Shown: in pieces, positions 11,481-23,219 of the stretch | How positions within the stretch are numbered: the first letter of the stretch is position 1 | Layout: each line of letters starts with the position of its first letter | From: Leptobrachium leishanense | Lineage: Eukaryota > Chordata > Amphibia > Anura > Megophryidae | Assembly: GCA_009667805.1 (NCBI GenBank) | Contig: CM019063.1 | Location: 59,318,881-59,382,880 of the forward strand | Reading direction: 5' to 3' | Length of the DNA: 64,000 nucleotides | Translations under genes and position numbers: made by a program | The notes under the pieces: model-generated | What the model was told of the DNA's origin: nothing | The model's input: the letters and a program-made list of their open reading frames with translations, nothing else | The model's database searches: none

Positions 11481-12090
11481 GGTGTGGGAGTTGGGGGATA
11501 CAGGTACTTGAAGCTGATAGCATCAGATCGTTGGTAGAGCGAAGTGGTCGGGACGGGATGTACCTGCTAATAGGGAAGGAGATGTAGGCAGGGGTGCGGA
11601 TACGGAGAGTTTTGTATGTGAGCACCAGTATTTTGAAGTGGATTCTAAAGGAAACAGGAAGCCAGTGTAGAGATTGACAAAGGGGCGAGGTGCGGGAGGT
11701 GAGGTGGATGAGCTTGGCACAGGCATTCATAACAGACTGCAGAGGGAGAATCTGGGATATTTTAAGGCCAGGGAGATGGAGGTTACAGTAGTCAAGACGG
11801 GAGATAATAAGAGCTTGGATGAACATTTTAGCAGAGTCCTGATTAAGACGGGGGCGGACACGTGCAATGTTTTTTAGGTGGAAGTAGCAGGATTTGTTTA
11901 CTGACTGCATGTGAGGAGTGAAGGAGAGATCAGAGTCTAGCAGGACAACGAGGCACCGGCCTGTGAGGTAGAAATAATAGTGGCACCATTCACCTGAAGG
12001 GAAATGGGTGCAAGAATGTTCGTTTTAGAGGGAGGGAAGATGAGACATTTAGTTTTAGAGAGGTTAAGCTTTAGATAGCTTTAGAGAGGT
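11467..12090 (-). pseudogene. L2-type LINE reverse transcriptase, C-terminal fragment
   Basis: Read on the minus strand, the fragment gives VVLLDSDLSF, then KSCYFHLKNIARVRP, SRLDYCNLHLPGL, LHWLPVSFRIHFKILVLTYK and TPAYIS. This ordered set of motifs is typical of the end of the L2/Rex1-type non-LTR reverse transcriptase. The palm and endonuclease parts are missing. A related fragment lies at 55063-55440. Confidence 0.8.
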
Positions 12091-12214
12091 TAAGGACCGT
12101 TTACACAGGCAGCCTTTATCTTAAACTGCCAGCTAGTTCCTGAGAGGAATGAAGGGGGAATGGGAGCAGAACATGTGATAAAAGGAATATATTCTTACAA
12201 AGGGTGTACACTAA

Positions 12215-12640
12215 GGCTAGGGTCAGACGAACGCATTTTCACGTTGTATGTGAAAAAGTGCGTTCGAACGAATGGACGCATTTTTTCACGGAGTACGCGA
12301 GAGCGGTCATACGATGCGCATTTTTCGTCCGTGATTTTGTACGGATCATCAATAAAACACTTTGTGCATCTGGACGTTATGTTGGCCGGACATTAGCAGC
12401 GTCTGACATCTCCTAATCACACACACACGCCTCTAGCGGACGCAGCGCACTCTGTACGTCAGTACTAGCAGTTTAACGTTCTCAAAAAAATGCATTCATT
12501 TTCCACTTGCGTTGCGCGGCCGGACTTTCGTGCGACCGTACTTCGTATATTGGCCGTCATTGCCCGTCATCTGCTGCTAGTGCGGCTGTAATTATGTGCG
12601 CCTGCACGCGCGTTCGCACTGCCTCAGTCTGACCCCAGCC
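12215..12640. mobile_element. PIF/Harbinger MITE, copy B
   Basis: This 426-bp copy has ends GGCTAGGGTCAGACGAACGC and CTGACCCCAGCC and a clean 3-bp TAA duplication (12212-12214, 12641-12643). The minisatellite motif GGGTGTACAC occurs directly on both sides, so it inserted at the edge of the minisatellite. Confidence 0.9.
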
Positions 12641-15262
12641 TAAGGGTGTACACTATACAGAGAGAGGATATATAATACTGAGGGTGTACACTATACAGAG
12701 AGAGGATAGTAATACAGAGGGTGTATACTATACAGAGAGAGGATATATAATACAGAGGGTGTACACTATGCAGAGAGAGGATAGTAATACAGAGGGTGTA
12801 TACTATACAGAGAGAGGATATATAATACAGAGGGTGTACACTATGCAGAGAGAGGATATATAATACAGAGGGTGTACACTATACAGAGAGAGGATAGTAA
12901 TACAGAGGGTGTATACTATACAGAGAGAGGATATATAATACTGAGGGTGTATACTATACAGAGAGAGGATATATAATACAGAGGGTGTACACTATGCAGA
13001 GAGAGGATAGTAATACAGAGGGTGTATACTATACAGAGAGAGGATATATAATACAGAGGGTGTACACTATACAGAGAGGATAGATAACACAGAGGGTGTA
13101 TACTATACAGAGAGAGGATATATAATACAGAGGGTGTACACTATACAGAGAGAGGATATATAATACTGAGGGTGTATACTATACAGAGAGAGGATATATA
13201 ATACAGAGGGTGTATACTATACAGAGAGAGGATATATAATACAGAGGGTGTACACTATACAGAGAGAGGGTGTATACTATACAGAGAGAGGATATATAAT
13301 ACAGAGGGTGTACACTATACAGAGAGGATAGATAACACAGAGGGTGTATACTATACAGAGAGAGGATATATAATACTGAGGGTGTATACTATACAGAGAG
13401 AGGATATATAATACAGAGGGTGTACACTATACAGAGAGAGGATATATAATACTGAGGGTGTATACTATACAGAGAGAGGATATATAATACAGAGGGTGTA
13501 CACTATACAGAGAGGATAGATAACACAGAGGGTGTATACTATACAGAGAGAGGATATATAATACAGAGGGTGTACACTATACAGAGAGAGGATATATAAT
13601 ACAGAGGGTGTATACTATACAGAGAGAGGATATATAATACAGAGGGTGTATACTATACAGAGAGAGGATAGATAACACAGAGGGTGTATACTATACAGAG
13701 AGAGGATATATAATACAGAGGGTGTATACTATACAGAGAGAGGATATATAATACTGAGGGTGTACACTATGCAGAGAGAGGATAGTAATACAGAGGGTGT
13801 ACACTATGCAGAGAGAGGATATATAATACAGAGGGTGTATACTATACAGAGAGAGGATATATAATACAGAGGGTGTACACTATGCAGAGAGAGGATAGTA
13901 ATACAGAGGGTGTACACTATACAGAGAGAGGATATATAATACTGAGGGTGTATACTATACAGAGAGAGGATATATAATACAGAGGGTGTATACTATACAG
14001 AGTGAGGATAGTAATACAGAGGGTGTATACTATGCAGAGAGAGGATAGTAATACAGAGGGTGTATACTATACAGAGAGAGGATAGTAATACAGAGGGTGT
14101 ATACTATACAGAGAGAGGATATATAATACAGAGGGTGTATACTATACAGAGAGAGGATATATAATACAGAGGGTGTATACTATACAGAGAGAGGATAGAT
14201 AACACAGAGGGTGTACACTATACAGAGAGAGGATATATAATACAGAGGGTGTACACTATGCAGAGAGAGGATAGTAATACAGAGGGTGTACACTATACAG
14301 AGAGAGGATATATAATACAGAGGTGTACACTATACAGAGAGAGGATATATAATACAGAGGGTGTACACTATGCAGAGAGAGGATAGTAATACAGAGGGTG
14401 TACACTATACAGAGAGAGGATATATAATACAGAGGGTGTATACTATACAGAGAGAGGATATATAATACAGAGGGTGTACACTATGCAGAGAGAGGATAGT
14501 AATACAGAGGGTGTACACTATACAGAGAGAGGATATATAATACTGAGGGTGTATACTATACAGAGAGAGGATATATAATACAGAGGGTGTATACTATACA
14601 GAGTGAGGATAGTAATACAGAGGGTGTATACTATGCAGAGAGAGGATAGTAATACAGAGGTGTACACTATACAGAGAGAGGATATATAATACAGAGGGTG
14701 TATACTATACAGAGAGAGGATATATAATACAGAGGGTGTACACTATGCAGAGAGAGGATAGTAATACAGAGGGTGTACACTATACAGAGAGAGGATATAT
14801 AATACTGAGGGTGTATACTATACAGAGAGAGGATATATAATACAGAGGGTGTATACTATACAGAGTGAGGATAGTAATACAGAGGGTGTATACTATGCAG
14901 AGAGAGGATAGTAATACAGAGGGTGTATACTATACAGAGAGAGGATATATAATACAGAGGGTGTATACTATACAGAGTGAGGATAGTAATACAGAGGGTG
15001 TATACTATACAGAGTGAGGGTGTATACTATACAGAGAGAGGATAGATAATACAGAGGGTGTATACTATACAGAGAGAGGATAGATAATACAGAGGGTGTA
15101 TACTATACAGAGTGAGGGTGTATACTATACAGAGAGAGGATAGATAATACAGAGGGTGTATACTATACAGAGAGAGGATAGATAATACAGAGGGTGTATA
15201 CTATACAGAGAGAGGATAGATAATACATAGGGTGCACACTATACAGAGTGAGGATAGTAATA
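12641..15262. repeat. Minisatellite, 37-38-bp units
   Basis: About 70 tandem copies of a unit containing AGAGGGTGTATACTATACAG and AGAGAGGATATATAATAC. Variants differ at TATATAA versus TAGTAA, GTACAC versus GTATAC, and ACAGAG versus GCAGAG. They alternate in a pattern that suggests higher-order duplication. No stop-free frame or flanking transposon ends were seen, apart from the MITE at its left edge. Confidence 0.95.
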
Positions 15263-16170
15263 CAGAGGGAATGTACACAGTATATACAACAGGAGACTCC
15301 ACAATAAATACATAAGGGAATAATACACACACAAAGTCAACATAAATACTGGATTCCCTGGGCAATCCAGTTGGCAAACCCCAAGTAGCACCTTGGTCCA
15401 TAACCAGTAGGAAGGAGGCTAGCCCCCAGGCTCCTCCAATTGTCACAGTGACTACTGAGTCGGTCACAGGTATTATGAGCCCATATTTAGTTTAAAAAGA
15501 AAAAGTGAACTTCTAAATGGGTTATGTAAATGAATGGAAGAAAATAAACCCCTTTTATTTAGAAAGATGTCCAGCGTGCCAAACCTAACAGTGTATAGAA
15601 TAACAATTAACACTAATGTTTAAACATGTGGAGTACAGACAAGTGTTCAGATTCCATCAGCATCACCTCGGGGGCCGAGCAGTGGAATAATTCCTATTCT
15701 CCACCACTGAATTCTCATTGAAATGCTTCAATGTCACCTTGATTACTGTCACTAATAACACTTTTATGGGAATATCTTTTTTTTCCTGTCTGGTTTCATC
15801 CCCCGATTCTCCAGGTAACTCAGCCTGTAAATCTCCGACAATCCAGACTATTTGTACAGAATTACTTGTTCTCTGCCACATTCAATTCATGTGACTTCCT
15901 ATACAGCTTATCTTTTCTTTGTAAAGGCTCAACAATGTCAACTATTTCACATATTTAGTGAATTCAAGAGTAGATGGAAAATACATACAATTATATATAT
16001 ATATAATATTCTACATTCATATAGAATTTTTTTTTAACCTTTATTATCAGTTGGATACATTCTCTGCACAATAAAATGAAGGCAATTTTGCAGCAAAAGT
16101 GGTACTTTTGAAGTAATAGTCATGGAAACCATAAAACTGTTTCTTCTGATCACATTTCAGTCATCACTAA
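15263..16170. other. Intronic sequence, nothing recognised
   Basis: About 900 bp of apparently unique DNA with short AT microsatellite tracts near 15995. No coding or repeat landmark was recognised. Confidence 0.5.
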
Positions 16171-17049
16171 CAGGGTTATTCAAAGAGATTTGAAAAGTCA
16201 GCGCACGTTCGGTGACTTTTCGTTCTCTTCAATTCGGTTCCTTTTGCCGATCCCATTTCGGTGACCCTGCGGCGTATTCAGCAAGCACCACAGGGTCCCC
16301 GAATTGCATGGAAAAGCTGCCGCAAACCTGACGAAAACTAACCGCAAAACTCACCGAATGCACGCCGAAAACAAGCAAAAACATCTGTATTAACCTTCGA
16401 AAAACCCGAGCAGGAGCCGAATCACACAGAGCCGAAGCAGCTGAGACGCAGAGGAGGCAGTGAATAAATTAGCAAAACCGTTTGTATGAATCTGTAAAAT
16501 TAAAAGCTGTTTGCAAAGAAACTACTGAGCGAAAATGTCTGAAATTTACACAGGAGGTCCAGGGAATGATAATAAAGAGGGCTGTTACAGAAAAAATAAG
16601 TAAACTTAAAAAAGAAATTTAAAAAAAAATCGGACTTTAAAAAAAAAAAAAAAAAATGCTTAAAATATCCTAAAAATTCTATAAATAAAGAGACTTTTTG
16701 CTGCAGAATTTTATAATGAATGGTTTATTACATATTGAATTAAAACGGGAATGTTTTTAACATTGAAGCCTATGGGATTCTCCTGAATAAACCTGCCGAA
16801 TGAAACCACCGAATGGCAGGGCATTTCGGGAACCTTTCACTGCTGGTTTGTGTTCTCTGAATAGCCGAAGCATTGCTTTTTCATGGGGTTTTCACTGCCC
16901 TCGAACAGGCACCGTATGTACAGGCAATTCGCCAGGATTTGGCGAATTGCCTGCTCTCTGGATAGCCGAATGGCCAGGAAAGGCAGCGTTTGGATTTTCA
17001 GCGTTCGGTTACCTTTCTCCAGCCATTCGGATCTCTTTGGATAACCCTG
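16171..17049. mobile_element. MITE with CAGGGTTATTC ends
   Basis: The inverted termini are CAGGGTTATTCAAAGAGA and TCTCTTTGGATAACCCTG. Other copies are at 34291-34878 and, as short palindromes, at 19029-19208 and 22806-22985. Decayed relatives are near 21484 and 51617. No coding capacity. Confidence 0.8.
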
Positions 17050-17184
17050 TATGTGCCTAAATCAATTTCTTGTGCCTCGGGAATAACGTCCCTGTGTATT
17101 TAAATTATGATACAGCTGTAATATTATTCGGCACATGCAAACCCAATTGGATACGCAAATCCAATTCATACGTAGAGAAAGTTT

Positions 17185-18980
17185 AATCCTTTCACTACCA
17201 AGCAATTTTTCAAAAAGTCTGTCAGGAATCCGTTATTTTTCCGAAAATATTATAAATGAACCCCCTGACGGTTTCCCGAGTGTGGCTCGGGGTTAACTTT
17301 CAGTGCTGAAAGCGGTAACCCAAGCCACACGCGGGCTGCCGCTGCATACATTATCTCTCCCTGCGCTCCCTCACTGACCACCGCAGTCTCCTCCAGCAAT
17401 CGTGACCTTATACTTCCTGATTCCCTTCTCGCGAGAAGGGAACCAGAGCCCCATTCAGTTCCTAAGCAGCTGCTGAATTTCTGCAGCGCAGCAATTCAGT
17501 TTGCTGCAGCAGTGTCACTGAACGCTTTGGATGCAAATGTCGAAGCAAAATGGCCGACGATTTCTTAGTGAAAGATTCAGATTGTTTTTCGTTCACACTT
17601 TCGTATGACTCGGACAACAGTTGAGGTATATACTGTATGATAAAGGAAAGCAGTCAGCACAATTCCGTTTTGTATGCGCACACCACAAATGATAGTTTTT
17701 ATTGAATAAACCTAATGTTTACTTCTGAAATAAAATATAAATTGAGCTGTAATATATGTCTATGTGCAGGGGTAAATAATAAATAAATATTTTGTGCTTT
17801 GGTGAACAAAAACCTCAAAATTAACATTGCCGTACGGAATTGTTACTTGCTTCATGGCGGCGGCCATCTTTAATACGTCACACTCAGCTACTCGCAGCAC
17901 CTCTCCGGGTTGCTGCAAGTGCTAAATTAGCAGTGCTGAGCGCTGAGTGACAGATCGGCGTTCAGTGGCAAGTTGCTAACTCCGTGTCTTTGTTTTGATC
18001 CCAAAGTGGATTTTGTTTCTGGGGGAGCATAAATAAAGGCCCACCAGTCTACCTCATGTTTGACAAGCAGCATGAGCAGGTATGGTTTGCTATGTAGCAG
18101 CCTGTGGTTTCGTTTTGGTTAGGACTCGCCCTTATAGAGGTGCCGTGACGTTGGCGGGCGAGCTAGTCTTATAATGGCCATTAATAAGAAACCAAACCTC
18201 TAATTGTGTTTAGTTTCACACGGTATAATTGGAGTAAGCGCAGATGACATTTTTTTCTTTATGTTCTACACATGTTGTTGGGCTGGATGCATTTGGTGGT
18301 TGCAGCCAACCCTTAGGGGAATAGGCGCGACCCCACCCCTCCTGCACTTGCAGTGGCTGAGCAACTGAACGCGCCTCTGGAAGTATGAGGGTCACGATCG
18401 CTGGAGGAGACTGCGGGGGACATCGAGGGAGCGCAGGGACAGGTAATGTATCCAGCGGCATCCAGAGTGTTGCTTGGGGTTACCTCTTCCAGCATAGGAA
18501 TTTAACCCCGAGCCACACTCGGGAATACCGGTAGTGGGCCAAAAGAAAATATCGGAACGATTCTGACATCTAAAAGATTTCAGAATCGTAACGACAGGGA
18601 GGTTAATGAATTAGTAAGAAACATATGGGAATGTTCCCAATGTATTACTGTAATAGCCTGTTGACAGGAAAAATCGCCATCTACTGGTCAAATTGATTTA
18701 CTACAGTTCTGAGCTCTGTGCAAGATCAGCGGGGTAAAAGTCCATGAGAGACGGTCCCCAGTTGGTTATAAAAGGTGTTGGCACCTCAGGAGTCATGCCC
18801 CCTGTGCTAAACCTTTGAGGGCACCTTCTGGAACCCAAATGCAAAGGAAACTCACTTGCATCAAATAAATGTAATTTGCACTCATAGGCCATGGTCCACG
18901 ATCGTGTTAACACAGTCTCCGGCTGCTGTGTCTACTACTGCTTATCGTGCATACACAATCATGTAGTGAAGTTGGTAAAG
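17185..18980. mobile_element. TTAA-family MITE split by another element
   Basis: The left part (TTAATCCTTTCACTACCAAG, to about 17245) and the right part (from TTAATGAATTAGTAAGAAAC at about 18603) together follow the landmark order of the family: CAGTAAGAAA-like, CCAATGT, TTACTGTAATA and CGCCATCTACTGG. Between them lies the inverted-repeat element 17253-18606. Confidence 0.6.
17253..18606. mobile_element. Element with long (about 170 bp) inverted ends
   Basis: The left arm (about 17270-17430, starting TTCCCGAGTGTGGCTCGGGG) is the reverse complement, with mismatches, of the right arm at about 18360-18530. The right end reads GACAGGGAGGTTAA, a TTAACCTCCCTG-type terminus common in frog repeats. 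The interior has no transposase. Confidence 0.6.
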
Positions 18981-19028
18981 GATGGGGATACTTGCTGCAC
19001 AAGCTTCCCAATATCTCTAAATACCTTT

Positions 19029-19208
19029 AGGGTTATTCAGAGAAAGGTGAAACTCTGGAGAACGTTTGGAGAAGTGAAAATTCTAGGTCAAAATAGCTGA
19101 TTTGGAAAGTGAGATAAATGGGAGAATTTTTCTGGTTTGGCTATTTTGACCTAGAATTTTCTCTTCTCCAAAGGTTCTCCAGAGTTTCTCCTTTCTCTGA
19201 ATAACCCT
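19029..19208. mobile_element. 180-bp palindromic MITE (AGGGTTATTC ends)
   Basis: Nearly the whole element is an inverted repeat with arms of about 75 nt around a short loop, from AGGGTTATTCAGAGAAAGG to CCTTTCTCTGAATAACCCT. A same-length relative is at 22806-22985. Transcribed from the ADAMTS12 strand it would fold into a long hairpin. Confidence 0.8.
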
Positions 19209-19349
19209 CTGATGTTATGTGGACTATCTGATGTTATGTGGATGACATGATATGCTATAATGGCAGACTGTTTTTACATGCACATCCATCAGCCACTGAG
19301 CGTGTTCTGGGCTCGTTCTGTAGACTTTTATTAACAGAACATGCCCACA

Positions 19350-19629
19350 GCGCCAAAACTTTGACAGGCGCAAAAACTTAATTGTGGTCCTTAATTCTGA
19401 TTGGCTGAATCGCGAGAAAAAAACTGTGCGCACACTGATTTCTGCGCGCAACGGTACTGCTCGAGCATTTGTGCGCGTCCGGTTTACGCACGTTATTGCT
19501 CGACGGATGAAAAAACGCGCGAGGATTGTAATTCCAGCGGTGATTTGCACGCATAAGCGTTTAACGATTGGCGCACAAATTCACACGTTGCGCGAGCGTT
19601 TTTACCCGAAGAATGTTATAGAGCCCTAA
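19350..19629 (-). mobile_element. GGGCCC-end MITE, partial and inverted
   Basis: Read on the minus strand it begins GGGCTCTATAACATTCTTCG and continues with the CGCGAGCG, TTGCGCGCAGAAATCAGTGT and CAGCCAATCAGAATTAAG landmarks of the full copy at 20730-21450. The other end is missing. Confidence 0.6.
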
Positions 19630-19856
19630 ACCAATAAAATCTAGCAGATAAATGGATTTTGAGATGCACATCTAAAATGGTAAATAAATCGGCAAGACGC
19701 CTTAGCATTTAAATTTGTGAAATTAAGAAGAATTTATCGGATCATACACTATCATACGCAATTAATCAAGTGAAATTTAAGTTTTAATGAGCATAAACAG
19801 CAAATTACTTATAGATAAATATAATCCACTTAAAATGTATTTATATTTTCATGCAG

Positions 19857-19987
19857 GAAATCCTTGCGAGCTGAACTGCAAACCCGAGGACGCTAACTTT
19901 GCCGATAAGTTATTGGACTCGGTTATCGACGGCACCCCGTGCTATGAAGGAAACAGTAGGGACCTCTGCGTTAATGGCATGTGTAAG
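19857..19987 (+). CDS. ADAMTS12: ADAMTS12 exon: cysteine-rich domain
   Basis: This 131-nt exon follows the acceptor tttcatgcag and ends before gtattt. Two bases complete a Gly codon, then it reads NPCELNCKPED, followed by DSVIDGTPCYEGNSRDLCVN and GMCK. The DGTPC and CVNGMCK motifs are landmarks of the ADAMTS cysteine-rich domain. It ends in phase 0. It is followed by the largest intron in the window (34.1 kb). The frame is open and the cysteine spacing is normal. Confidence 0.92.
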
Positions 19988-20130
19988 GTATTTGGTATGT
20001 TTCATTTACTTAAATGCAATGATGTGCCTTGGGTTCTGTGAATTTTCATTTTTTTTCAGCAATAATTCATTTTTTTCTATATTTTTTCGTGTTGTGTGTT
20101 TATATATATATATATGTATGTGTGTGTATA

Positions 20131-20340
20131 TATACAGTCATGGCCGAAATTGTTGGCACCCCAGACATTTTTCCAGAAAATCAAGTATTTCTCACAGAAA
20201 AGTATTGCAGTAACACATGTTTTGCTATACACATGTTTATTCCCTTTGTGTGTATTGGAACAAAACAAAAAAAGGGAGGAAAAAAAGCAAATTGGACATA
20301 ATGTCACACAAAACTCCAAAAATGGTCTGGACTAAACTAA
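20131..20340. mobile_element. Tc1-like transposon end, remnant
   Basis: After a TA microsatellite the sequence reads ACAGTCATGGCCGAAATTGT and continues through TTTTTCCAGAAAATCAAGTA, a well-known terminal sequence of one Tc1 group of fish and frogs. No transposase follows. Confidence 0.6.
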
Positions 20341-20365
20341 AGAACCTTTTTTTTTTTTTTACAAT

Positions 20366-20575
20366 TTAACCCCAACACTGCCATGACAGAGTATACTCAA
20401 TGATCAAAAGCTCCTGCAAGAACCCAACATCGAGTAAACTCGATCTGGTCTTTTTCAGGAGCAATGCAAAGGAATTTCCTTCATTGCAAACGAAATGTGA
20501 TTGCATATGGTCTCCAGAACACATTCCCAAAGTTGCAGCATGCAAGACATTAGTGCTGCAGGTCAAGGAACTGCT
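20366..20575. mobile_element. TTAA-family MITE, half copy
   Basis: It starts TTAACCCCAACACTGCCATG and resembles the left end at 2856 (ATCAAAAGCTCCTGCA-like and GAGTAAACTCGATCTGG segments). The right half is lost. Confidence 0.5.
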
Positions 20576-20729
20576 CTGTGTGTTTGTTTTTGTTTGTTGG
20601 TTTGTTTTAATATCTTGCAATTTATTACTTTGTTTCTCTGTAACAACTGTAACAATTCAATGTTCTTGATCTCAGGACATACTTGAAAACGAGAGAAATC
20701 TCAAGGTATCCTTCCTGGTAAAATACTTT

Positions 20730-21450
20730 GGGCCCTATTACAATCTTCACATTAAAACGCTCGCGCAACGCGTGAATTTGTGCGCCAAGCGTTAAACGTT
20801 AACACACGTAAATCAATGCTGGAATTACAATCCTCGCACATTTTTTCATCCGTCAAAAAATAACGCGCGTAAAACGGATACGCACAAATACGCGCGCAGC
20901 AACGTTGCGCGCAGAAATCAGTGTGCGAACTGTTTTTTTCACGTTATTCAGCCAATCAGAATTAAGAACCACAATTATCTCACGTTAAGTTTTTGCGCCT
21001 GTCAAAGTCAATCTGAGTATATATGCTGTAGCAATAATACATGCACACACAACTTCTCCATTTTATTGTTTGGGTATGTGTAGAATGTGTAACTATACTT
21101 TGCAGCGTATTTTTTTTTGGGCTGGTGTATTTGGTTTCAGCCAGGTTGATAGAATTTGCCATTAACACCAGCTTTTAGGAGTTGCTAAAATTATGCGCGT
21201 AAAGCCTGTGCGTTACAAACTGCGCATAGATTGTAATACCATCCGCGTACCAGCGCACAAACGCATTTGCGTTAACAATGTTAAGAATAGGACGCGTGCA
21301 GTAAAGTACGCTCGCGCAGGTTCACCCGTGGTCGACGTATACGCACGTTTGTTGCGCTGACATTGTAATACGACGTTCAGCGCAAAGGGTTTTACCCCTT
21401 GCGTTAATGCGTTTTTGCAAACGTTTGCGTGAAGATTGTAAATGGGCCCT
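20730..21450. mobile_element. GGGCCC-end MITE, full copy
   Basis: The inverted ends are GGGCCCTATTACAATCTTCA and TGAAGATTGTAAATGGGCCC. The flanks read CTTT and TTT, compatible with a 3-bp TTT duplication. The interior is rich in CpG-containing CGCGCGTAA/TTACGCGCG words and is non-coding. Confidence 0.75.
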
Positions 21451-21483
21451 TTATAAATAAATAAATGTAAAGGACAGAAAAGG

Positions 21484-22066
21484 GGTTATTCAGAGAGCAT
21501 TTAAATTTTGATGCTCTCTTGTTCGGCGCACCTTGGTGCGCTTCAGTAACTTCAGTTCACTGACCGTGCAGTGAATGCAGAGTCCCCGAAGTCTGCCGAA
21601 CGGGATCCACGTACGATCCACCGTCAGAAAAAGCTGATCGGCTGCCGAACATTCCCATACTGATAACAAAAAAACGGTACTCTACTATTGTAAAAAGGTG
21701 TTTAAAATAATAAAAATTAATTAAATAATAATAAAAGTCCTATGAAAAATAATAGAACCGTCTGTTACAGAATTTAAAAAAAGCCACAATGGGAATCAAA
21801 AATTTGGCGTTCTGTGAATAGATTAACCATTGCTTCTCTATGGGACAATTTTGCTGCCACCGATGATCGCCGAATTACTGCAGTAACAAAATTTGACCCT
21901 TATAGGGAGCCCTCTGCCTGGCATATGAGCTTACTGTAGCTTATTGAATTGTACAAATACATATCTATAAACACTGACTGGATACAATTTAGGTTGAGTG
22001 ATACATAAAACCATTTGGTTCTACCAGTGGTTTTATGGAAAATCACTTTGCCATTGAAGGTGTTAA
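21484..22066. mobile_element. Two adjoining MITE fragments
   Basis: 21484-21890 starts GGGGTTATTCAGAGAGC and contains ATTGCTTCTCTATGGG, as in the CAGGGTTATTC family. 21895-22066 holds GGGAGCCCTCTGCCTGGC and ends TTGAAGGTGTTAA, the right end of a TTAA MITE. Confidence 0.5.
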
Positions 22067-22581
22067 CGAATTAATGAATAGATGAAAAGCACCTATTCTG
22101 CAAATTTTCATACTTTTTAACTTTCTTGGTACTTTGCCATCGCTTTGCGTCATGACGTATGTGCGTTTGCTAACATAACTCTAGTTGTAGAGAAGGGGTT
22201 GTTTTAATGTTGTTTTTCTTACTCAAGGCACTAAATCGCAATAAAACATAATAAGAAAATGTAATGTTATTTGGTGCCCCATGAAAAAGCAGAGATATGT
22301 TATTATAGACTAATTTATAAAATGTAGATTATAAAATATACTTGTTTAAGACTTTGTACTTATCTCATACTGTATAGGTTATGGAGATGTGGAGACAGCG
22401 CTTGTATATGTGTTTTATCTTGTATGTCAGGATAAAGTATTAGGGTGGGTGCTGCCACTAGAATATAAAGTGTCTACACATCTCAAAAGACACAGTAAGA
22501 TTAAGCAAGAGAAAGGGTTCCGGGCGCATCCTAGTGGTTATGTACTAAAACAGCATATGTATGTATATATATATAATAAGA

Positions 22582-23134
22582 GCAATTTGCAAGAGAAAAT
22601 GTAATATATACTGAATAATTCACGCATAGGATGGAAGTACTGTAAGATTGGAATACTTATATTTAGTTGATTTATTCTCTTTTCCTTGGTTCCAGCGATG
22701 TAATCCAGTTTCCAGGGTGGGAAGGACGAATAAATGAGCTCAGGAAAAAATGTGTATCGATGGAAAAGACCAGGCAGCAAGACATGTATAAGCATAATAA
22801 ATATACAGGGTTATTCAGAGAGCGTGAAAAGCAGGAGAATGACTGGAGAATGAAACATTCTAGGTCAAAATCGCCGATTTGGAAAGTGAGATGACAGGGA
22901 GAATTTTTCTGGTTTGGCTATTTTGACCTACAATTTTTCATTCTCCAGTCATTCTCCTGCTTTTCACGCTCTCTGAATAACCCTGATAGACTTTTTTATT
23001 TAAATTAAAAAAGCCTTATGGCAGGAATAAATCTAAAACCTTTTTTTTTTGTTTTTTTAGATTTTTTTAGATTTAGTACTTCCATCCTATGCGTGAATTA
23101 TTCAGTATATATTACATTTTCTCTTGCAAATTGC
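22582..23134. repeat. Perfect 60-bp inverted repeat around a 433-bp spacer
   Basis: 22582-22641 (from GCAATTTGCAAGAGAAAATG) is the exact reverse complement of 23075-23134. The spacer contains the palindromic MITE 22806-22985. Similarity fades into TA/TATG microsatellite on the outer sides. Confidence 0.85.
22806..22985. mobile_element. 180-bp palindromic MITE (CAGGGTTATTC ends)
   Basis: The arms run from CAGGGTTATTCAGAGAGCG to CGCTCTCTGAATAACCCTG and pair for about 75 nt with few mismatches. ATA on both sides may be a 3-bp duplication. Same length and centre as 19029-19208, but the outer arms differ in sequence while remaining self-complementary. Confidence 0.85.
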
Positions 23135-23193
23135 ACTTAAGTATATGTATGTATGTATATATATATATATATATATATAACTAGGTGTAAAGC

Positions 23194-23208
23194 CTGCCCA
23201 GAGGGCAG
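23194..23208 (-). terminator. Helitron 3' hairpin
   Basis: CTGCCC and GGGCAG pair around an AGA loop, 9 nt before the CTAG end on the minus strand. In Helitrons this structure is thought to stop rolling-circle transfer. Confidence 0.75.
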
Positions 23209-23219
23209 TCTATTGATAA

